Below, piece by piece: positions 1 to 3,924 of a stretch of 6,660 nucleotides of DNA. The position numbers were made by a program, and so were the translations under genes. Origin of the DNA: Actinomycetes bacterium (GTDB taxonomy: Bacteria > Actinomycetota > Actinomycetes > Actinomycetales > Cellulomonadaceae); contig JAEWEI010000254.1 in assembly GCA_023389545.1 (NCBI GenBank), forward strand, positions 1-6,660, given 5' to 3'. How positions within the stretch are numbered: the first letter of the stretch is position 1; each line of letters opens with the position of its first letter. Under the pieces are notes generated by a model, which was not told the origin of the DNA, ran no database searches, and saw only the letters and a program-made list of their open reading frames with translations.

Positions 1-309
1 CGCCTGACCTTCTTCATCGGATCCGGCGTGGCGGGCGTCGCAGGAGTCACCCTCACGCTGCTGGGATCAATCGGGCCCACACTCGGCACCAGCTACATCG
101 TCGACGCGTTCCTGGTGGTCGTCGCCGGCGGCATCGGCCAGCTCAAGGGCACGGTGATCGCCGCGCTCACCCTCGGGCTGCTGCAGGCCACCATCGAGTA
201 CTCGACCACGGCCAGCATCGCGAAAGTGCTGGTCTTCGTGGCCATCGTCGCGTTCCTGCAGGCCAGGCCGCAGGGACTGGTCGCTGTGCGGACCAGGAGC
301 CTGGCATGA
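1..309 (+). CDS. urtB: UrtB, urea ABC transporter permease (C-terminal end only)
   Basis: Partial gene: the reading frame is open from base 1 and ends at TGA 307-309, giving the last 102 residues. UrtB is one of the two inner-membrane permeases of the urea importer UrtABCDE, of the branched-chain amino acid (LivH-like) family. The visible part carries the UrtB-typical run GTSYIVDAFLVVVAGGIGQL followed by KGTVIAALTLGL, then an EYSTTASIAKVLVF segment and the closing ARPQGL motif common to Liv/Urt permeases. At least three hydrophobic stretches suited to membrane helices are visible. The stop codon overlaps the start of the next permease gene in ATGA, so the two are translationally coupled. The 5' part, the promoter and presumably urtA lie to the left. 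The choice of UrtB over a generic LivH rests on the EYSTTASIAKV segment and on the downstream urtCDE-uca context; I am quite sure. Confidence 0.93.
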   Translation, partial: RLTFFIGSGVAGVAGVTLTLLGSIGPTLGTSYIVDAFLVVVAGGIGQLKGTVIAALTLGLLQATIEYSTTASIAKVLVFVAIVAFLQARPQGLVAVRTRSLA

Positions 310-1499
310 GGGCCCGGCTCATCCCCGCGGGTCGAGCCCGCGCGTGGGCAGGATTCGCCCTCGCCGCCGCCCTCCTCTTCGCCGTCGCCCCGGCGGTGCT
401 GTCCGACTTCCGGCTCAACCTGCTGGCGAAGTTCCTGTGCCTCGCGATGATCGCGGTCGGCATCGGGCTCGCCTGGGGTCGTGGCGGGATGCTGACGCTC
501 GGCCAGGGCGTGTACTTCGGCCTGGGCGGCTACCTCATGGCCATGCACCTCAAGCTCGCCGATGCCGGCCCCGGCGGGGTGCCCGACTTCATGCTGCTGT
601 ACGGCGACGGCACGGTGCCGGGTTGGTGGGAGCCGTTCCGCAGCCCGCTCGTGACCATCGTGGCGATCGTCGTGGTCCCGGTGCTCGTGGCCACCGGCCT
701 GGGCTGGGCGGTGTTCAGCCGTCGGGTGCGCGGGGCGTACTTCGCGATCCTGTCGCAGGCGCTCGCTGCCGCGTTCGCGATCCTGCTCATCGGGCAGCAG
801 AAGGTCACCGGCGGCACCAACGGGCTCAACGGGTTCCGCTCGTTCTTCGGCTTCGACCTCGCAGACCCGGTCAACAAGCGGATGCTGTTCTTCATCGCCG
901 CGGGAACCCTGCTGGTGATGGTCGCCGTGGTGCGGCTGCTCATGGCCTCGCGCTTCGGCGAGCTCCTGATCGCAGTGCGCGACCAGGAGAACCGCGTGCG
1001 GTTCCTCGGCTACGACCCGGCGCTCGTCAAGGTCGTGGCCTACGCCGTGGCCGCAGCGTTCGCGGGCATCGGCGGCGCGTTGTTCGTGCCGATCGTCGGC
1101 ATCATCTCGCCCGCGGACGTCGGGGTCGTGCCGTCCATCGCGTTCCTGGTCGGCGTCGCCATCGGCGGCCGGGCCACCCTGCTGGGGCCCGTGCTCGGCG
1201 CCATCGCGGTGTCCTGGGCGCAGACCAGCCTCTCCGAGTCCTTCCCGTCGATGTGGATCTACTTCCAGGGCGCGCTGTTCATCGTGGTCGTCGCGTTCCT
1301 CCCCGGCGGGCTCGCGTCCCTGGGCGGGGTCTGGTGGCGCCGCCGGTCGACAGCCGCGGGATCGGCAGGATCGGGCTCAGCCGGATCGGGGCAGGCCTCG
1401 CCGTCCGACGACGACACGGCGCCCGCCCCGGGCGTCGACGCACTCACCTCACCTGAACCATCCGACCCATCCGCGGCGACCGCCGGGAGGCTGCCATGA
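306..1499 (+). CDS. urtC: UrtC, urea ABC transporter permease
   Basis: Second membrane permease of the urea importer (LivM family), 397 residues. A hydrophobic segment at about residues 13-33 is followed by LLAKFLCLAMIAVGIGLAWG (39-58) and GMLTLGQGVYFGLGGY (61-76), a classic Liv/Urt permease signature. Further membrane stretches lie near 114-137, 143-162, 192-213, 241-265, 275-305 and 316-336. The cytoplasmic loop SRFGELLIAVRDQENRVRFL (215-234), continuing as GYDP, is the ATPase-coupling loop; GGTNGL (169-174) and the GGRATLLGPVLGA segment (288-300) are also UrtC-like. The start at ATG 306 overlaps the urtB stop and has AGGAG at 295-299, six bases upstream. Residues 348-397 form a hydrophilic Ser/Gly/Ala/Pro/Asp tail that extends beyond the usual family end shortly after the FLPGGL motif. 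The gene ends in ATGA with urtD. Assignment is firm; the role of the tail is unknown. Confidence 0.95.
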   Translation: MRARLIPAGRARAWAGFALAAALLFAVAPAVLSDFRLNLLAKFLCLAMIAVGIGLAWGRGGMLTLGQGVYFGLGGYLMAMHLKLADAGPGGVPDFMLLYGDGTVPGWWEPFRSPLVTIVAIVVVPVLVATGLGWAVFSRRVRGAYFAILSQALAAAFAILLIGQQKVTGGTNGLNGFRSFFGFDLADPVNKRMLFFIAAGTLLVMVAVVRLLMASRFGELLIAVRDQENRVRFLGYDPALVKVVAYAVAAAFAGIGGALFVPIVGIISPADVGVVPSIAFLVGVAIGGRATLLGPVLGAIAVSWAQTSLSESFPSMWIYFQGALFIVVVAFLPGGLASLGGVWWRRRSTAAGSAGSGSAGSGQASPSDDDTAPAPGVDALTSPEPSDPSAATAGRLP

Positions 1500-2323
1500 C
1501 CGAGTCCGAGTCGACCGCGCCCGACGTGGCCGCCCAGCGGTTCCGGCACGACTACCTCGAGGTCCGCGGCCTGCGGGTGGAGTTCGACGGGTTCGTGGCC
1601 GTCGACGGGGTGGACCTCACCGTGACGCAGGGCGACCTGCGGTTCCTCATCGGGCCCAACGGCGCGGGGAAGACCACCATCGTCGACGCGCTGACCGGTC
1701 TGGCAGCAGCAACCGGGTCCGCGCAGTTCGGCGGCGTGGAGCTGGTCGGCAACAAGGTGCACCGCATCGCGCGGTCCGGGGTGGGGCGCACCTTCCAGAC
1801 CGCCAGCGTCTTCGACGAGCTCACAGTGCTGCAGAACCTCGACATCGCGGCGGGCTCGCGTCGTGGGCCGGGCACGTTGCTGCGCAGGCGGTCCGGCACG
1901 CCGCCCGCCGTCGAGCAGGCGTTGGAGGTCATCGGGCTCGCCGAGGCCCGGGACAGGCTCGCGGGGGTGCTCGCGCACGGGCAGAAGCAGTGGCTCGAGA
2001 TCGGGATGCTGCTGGTGCAGGACGCCCGCCTGCTGCTGCTCGACGAGCCCGTGGCCGGTATGAGCCACGCCGAGCGGGAGGAGACCGGGCAGCTGCTGCG
2101 GCGCATCGGCGCCGAGCGCACCGTCGTGGTGGTGGAGCACGACATGGAGTTCCTGCGCAGCTTCGCCTCGTCGGTCACCGTGCTGCACCAGGGCGCGGTG
2201 CTCAGCGAGGGCTCGGTCGCGCAGGTGCAGGCGGACCCACGTGTCATCGAGGTGTACCTGGGCAGCGGGTCCCGGGGACGCGGCTCAGCGGGGCGCGGGG
2301 CACGCGCCGGGACGGAGGCATGA
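1496..2323 (+). CDS. urtD: UrtD, urea ABC transporter ATP-binding protein
   Basis: One of two cytoplasmic ATPases driving the urea importer (LivG-like), 275 residues. Walker A is GPNGAGKTT (residues 53-61), the Q-loop glutamine is Q101 in GRTFQTASVF, Walker B is LLLLDEP (179-185), the D-loop region is VAGMSHAE (186-193), and the switch histidine is H215 in VVEHDMEF. The signature region reads LAHGQKQWLEIGM (159-171). The HGQKQWLEIGM wording is typical of UrtD and separates it from LivG, but the usual signature serine is alanine here (A160). The N-terminus has an extra polar stretch of about 18 residues before the fold begins at YLEVRGL, and the C-terminus ends in an Arg/Gly/Ser-rich tail (from about 256). 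The start at ATG 1496 overlaps the urtC stop and has GGGAGG at 1485-1490, five bases upstream. Function is confident from motifs and neighbours. Confidence 0.95.
   Translation: MTESESTAPDVAAQRFRHDYLEVRGLRVEFDGFVAVDGVDLTVTQGDLRFLIGPNGAGKTTIVDALTGLAAATGSAQFGGVELVGNKVHRIARSGVGRTFQTASVFDELTVLQNLDIAAGSRRGPGTLLRRRSGTPPAVEQALEVIGLAEARDRLAGVLAHGQKQWLEIGMLLVQDARLLLLDEPVAGMSHAEREETGQLLRRIGAERTVVVVEHDMEFLRSFASSVTVLHQGAVLSEGSVAQVQADPRVIEVYLGSGSRGRGSAGRGARAGTEA
2314..2318 (+). promoter_or_regulatory. Ribosome binding site of urtE, inside the end of urtD
   Basis: GGAGG lies within the last codons of urtD. It is one base from the ATG at 2320 and four bases from the ATG at 2323. The spacing favours 2323, which also gives the family-typical N-terminus MLEL; 2320 would add one methionine. 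Confidence 0.6.
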
Positions 2324-3021
2324 TGCTCGAGCTGTCCGAGGTGCACGTGGGGTACGGCCGCACGGCGGTGGTGCACGGCGTCAGCCTCGCCGTGCCAGCC
2401 GGCGGAGTCGTGGCGGTGATGGGCCACAACGGCGCCGGGAAGACGACGCTGCTGCGCGCCGCCGTCGGGCTGCTCAAGCCGCAGTCCGGCGCGGTGCGGC
2501 TCGACGGGCAGGACGTGACGCGGCTGCGGCCCCATGAGCGGGTCCGCCGGGGGCTGGCCTACGTGGCGCAGGGCCAGCAGGCCTTCGGGCAGCTCACCGC
2601 CCGAGAGAACCTGCAGCTCGTCGCCGACGCCCAGCCGCGCGGGGCGGGCGCTGCCCGCACCGACGAGGCGCTGGACCTGTTCCCCGCGCTGCGCGGGTTG
2701 CTGGGCCGCCGCGCCGGGCTGCTCTCCGGGGGGCAGCGCCAGCAGCTCGCGATCGCCCGGGCGCTCATCACCGGCCCCCGGGTGCTCCTGCTCGACGAGC
2801 CCACCGAGGGCATCCAGCCCTCGGTGGTGGCCGAGATCGAGGACGCGGTGTTGGCGTTGACGGGCGGCGGCGACCTCGCCGTGCTCCTGGTCGAGCAGCA
2901 CGTCGGCTTCGCGCTCGCGGCAGCCGCCCACTACGTGGTGCTCGAGTCCGGCCGGGTCCGTGACGAGGGCGTGGGCGGCGCCGAGCACGAGCAGCGGGTC
3001 CGTGCCGCGATGGCGCTGTGA
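2323..3021 (+). CDS. urtE: UrtE, urea ABC transporter ATP-binding protein
   Basis: Second cytoplasmic ATPase of the urea importer (LivF-like), 232 residues, normal for the family. Walker A is GHNGAGKTT (34-42), the Q-loop glutamine is Q83 in AYVAQGQ, the signature is LSGGQRQQLAIARAL (134-148), Walker B is VLLLDEP (154-160), followed by TEGIQPSVV (161-169), and the switch histidine is H193 in LLVEQHVGF. The phrase LDEPTEGIQPS is characteristic of UrtE. All catalytic motifs are intact, in contrast to the partner UrtD, which has lost the signature serine. The chosen start shares one base with the urtD stop (TGATG); an ATG three bases earlier (2320) is an in-frame alternative. The end overlaps a possible GTG start of the regulator gene (GTGA at 3018-3021). 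Confidence is high for family and role, moderate for the exact first codon. Confidence 0.95.
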   Translation: MLELSEVHVGYGRTAVVHGVSLAVPAGGVVAVMGHNGAGKTTLLRAAVGLLKPQSGAVRLDGQDVTRLRPHERVRRGLAYVAQGQQAFGQLTARENLQLVADAQPRGAGAARTDEALDLFPALRGLLGRRAGLLSGGQRQQLAIARALITGPRVLLLDEPTEGIQPSVVAEIEDAVLALTGGGDLAVLLVEQHVGFALAAAAHYVVLESGRVRDEGVGGAEHEQRVRAAMAL

Positions 3022-3031
3022 CGGCCGCCCC

Positions 3032-3040
3032 GGGGGAGGG
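3032..3040 (+). promoter_or_regulatory. Strong ribosome binding site deciding the GntR start
   Basis: GGGGGAGGG sits seven bases upstream of GTG 3048, an ideal spacing. The other in-frame start, GTG 3018, has no comparable site before it, only purine-poor sequence at the end of urtE. This favours 3048 and a shorter protein. Confidence 0.6.
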
Positions 3041-3047
3041 CGGCTCC

Positions 3048-3734
3048 GTGGCCGCTGACCTGCAGCCGCGGGCGTTACGCGACGTCATCTACGAACAGCT
3101 CCGCGACGAGATCCTCGGCGGGCGGGTGCCGGCGCGCGAGCGGCTCACGGAGCCGAAGCTCGGCAGGGCGTTCGGCGTCTCCCGCACACCGGTGCGGGAG
3201 GCGCTGGCCCGGCTGCTGGCGGACGGGCTGGTCGAGCGCACCGACTACGGCTACGCGGTGGTGGTGCCGAGCCTCGCGGACCTGCGGGACCTGTACGAGC
3301 TGCGCATCACCTTGGAGCTGCGGGGCATCGCGCGCGCCATCGAGAACCCGCACGTCCGCCACGACGAGGCGCTGCTGCGCGACGAGCTCGCCCGGTGGCT
3401 GCCGCTGCGCGACGACCCGCCCGAGCCGACGCCGGGCTTCGTGCTGCTGGACGAGGGGTTCCACCTCACGCTCTCCCGCGCCTCCGGCAATGACCAGCTC
3501 ACCGCGGCCCTGGTCGCGGTGAACCAGAAGATCCGCGCGGTGCGCATGCACGACTTCGTGGAGGCCGACCGGATCACGGCGACGGTGGCCGAGCACATCG
3601 AGATCCTGGAGCTGGTGCTGGGCCGGCGGCTCGACGAGGCGCTCTTGGCGCTGCACCGGCATGTCGGCGAGTCGCTGGAGGTCGTGATGGACCGGGCGAC
3701 GGCGGCGATGACGCGCATGGCGCTCGCCGGCTGA
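3048..3734 (+). CDS. GntR-family transcriptional regulator, FadR/FCD subfamily
   Basis: Predicted DNA-binding regulator of 228 residues, normal for FCD-type GntR proteins. Residues 9-74 form the winged helix-turn-helix: LRDVIYEQLRDEILGGRV, then LTEPKLGRAFGVSRTPVREA with SRTPVREAL (45-53) as recognition helix, and a wing at YGYAVVVPS. Residues 76-222 form the all-helical FCD ligand domain, with LYELRITLE (82-90) and the expected metal/ligand residues D135 and H139 (DEGFH), H183 (AEHIEIL) and H205 (LHRHVGES). The set is complete, so a metal-assisted, probably acidic small ligand is likely; its identity is not visible. Start: GTG 3048 has a strong ribosome site; GTG 3018 overlapping the urtE stop would add ten residues. 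It follows urtE without a visible promoter and is probably co-transcribed. A GTATAC-centred palindrome 77 bases downstream is a plausible target. Regulation of urea uptake and carboxylation is inferred from position only. Confidence 0.92.
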   Translation: MAADLQPRALRDVIYEQLRDEILGGRVPARERLTEPKLGRAFGVSRTPVREALARLLADGLVERTDYGYAVVVPSLADLRDLYELRITLELRGIARAIENPHVRHDEALLRDELARWLPLRDDPPEPTPGFVLLDEGFHLTLSRASGNDQLTAALVAVNQKIRAVRMHDFVEADRITATVAEHIEILELVLGRRLDEALLALHRHVGESLEVVMDRATAAMTRMALAG

Positions 3735-3748
3735 GCCGCGATGCGCCC

Positions 3749-3786
3749 GTAACCCAGGGTTAACGCCCGGCACGGGTCCGGGAAAC
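3749..3786 (+). promoter_or_regulatory. Candidate GlnR binding box upstream of the carboxylase gene
   Basis: Three pentamers sit on an exact 11-bp grid: GTAAC (3749-3753), TTAAC (3760-3764) and GAAAC (3782-3786); the fourth slot (3771-3775, CACGG) does not match. The actinobacterial GlnR consensus is described as gTnAC-n6-GaAAC repeated, with AC-n9-AC as core; here the first pair satisfies AC-n9-AC and the last pentamer is a perfect GaAAC. The first pair also forms a 13-bp palindrome, TAACCC-A-GGGTTA (3750-3762). The AT-richer island stands out in GC-rich surroundings. GlnR is the global nitrogen regulator of many actinomycetes, so activation of the carboxylase under nitrogen limitation is inferred. 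A different dyad-binding regulator cannot be excluded. Confidence 0.5.
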
Positions 3787-3796
3787 ACCCGCTCCC

Positions 3797-3830
3797 TAGC
3801 GTCGGCCACGCGGATACGGGTGTGTATACA
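3797..3830 (+). promoter_or_regulatory. Possible promoter region of the urea carboxylase gene
   Basis: Two -10-like hexamers are present: TAGCGT (3797-3802), which fits the loose actinobacterial TANNNT pattern, and TATACA (3825-3830) inside the palindrome, with a weak -35-like TCGGCC (3802-3807) 17 bases before it. With the second, the GlnR-like box would lie roughly 50-90 bases upstream of transcription start, suiting an activator, and the palindrome would cover the -10, suiting a repressor. Neither has a good -35, as expected for an activator-dependent promoter. The exact start cannot be called from sequence. Confidence 0.3.
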
Positions 3831-3916
3831 CCCCCGGATCCGACCGCCCACCTGGCGCGTCCGACGCGTCGCGGGGAGCGGTCCGCCTGACCTCGCACTT
3901 CCGAGCGTATCCGTGG
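3806..3916 (+). repeat. Inverted repeat in the 5' leader of the carboxylase gene
   Basis: CGGATACG at 3811-3818 is the exact reverse complement of CGTATCCG at 3906-3913. Using a two-base bulge (3810-3811), the pairing can instead run GGATACG with CGTATCC plus CCAC (3806-3809) with GTGG (3913-3916), eleven pairs in all. The right arm touches the first bases of the ribosome binding site GGGAG at 3915-3919. It could form only if transcription begins upstream of about 3806. In between lies a small GC dyad, CGCGTC-C-GACGCG (3856-3868). Function as RNA structure, or as a second regulator half-site, is not established. Confidence 0.35.
3811..3842 (+). promoter_or_regulatory. 32-bp near-perfect palindrome, probable operator of the GntR regulator
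   Basis: The inverted repeat is centred between 3826 and 3827, with 14 of 16 base pairs matching; the mismatches are 3816/3837 and 3821/3832. The core is GTGTATACAC (3822-3831). FCD-type GntR regulators commonly bind short palindromes with a TNGTNNNACNA or TTGTATACAA-like form, and the core fits that pattern. The arms end in CGGATAC (3811-3817) and CCGGATCCG (3834-3842). The nearest regulator gene ends 77 bases upstream. The element overlaps a possible -10 (TATACA, 3825-3830), which would suit repression. That the neighbouring regulator binds here is inference. Confidence 0.6.
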
Positions 3917-3919
3917 GAG
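3915..3919 (+). promoter_or_regulatory. Ribosome binding site of the urea carboxylase gene
   Basis: GGGAG lies five bases upstream of GTG 3925 and supports that codon as start. An in-frame GTG at 3913 would place this site inside the coding region and has no site of its own, and family proteins begin only a few residues before the ILVANRGEIA motif, as GTG 3925 gives. Confidence 0.7.
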
Positions 3920-3924
3920 CCGCC

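Noticed and set aside
1..309. A free-standing small membrane protein starting at GTG 28
   Set aside because: The frame is open from base 1, and the residues before 28 continue the UrtB fold, so this is the truncated end of a longer permease.
1552..2988. Minus-strand open frame of 478 codons opposite urtD and urtE
   Set aside because: It has low-complexity composition and no recognisable motifs, and it is fully covered by two ATPase genes with intact Walker A, signature and Walker B motifs.
3766..3782. GC hairpin CCCGG-7-CCGGG after the regulator stop, considered as a terminator
   Set aside because: The stem is only five pairs and is followed by GAAACACCC rather than a T run, so it does not qualify as an intrinsic terminator. 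It overlaps the better-supported GlnR-like box.
3856..3870. Small overlapping dyads CGCGTC-C-GACGCG and GACGCGTC
   Set aside because: Short GC palindromes are common at this base composition, and nothing in spacing or position links them to a known site.
3735..3924. Guanidine-I (ykkC-type) riboswitch in the carboxylase leader
   Set aside because: A short GGGTCCGGGAAA segment and a CCCTAG segment vaguely recall conserved pieces, but order, spacing and the remaining conserved core are missing. A covariance-model search would be the decisive test.
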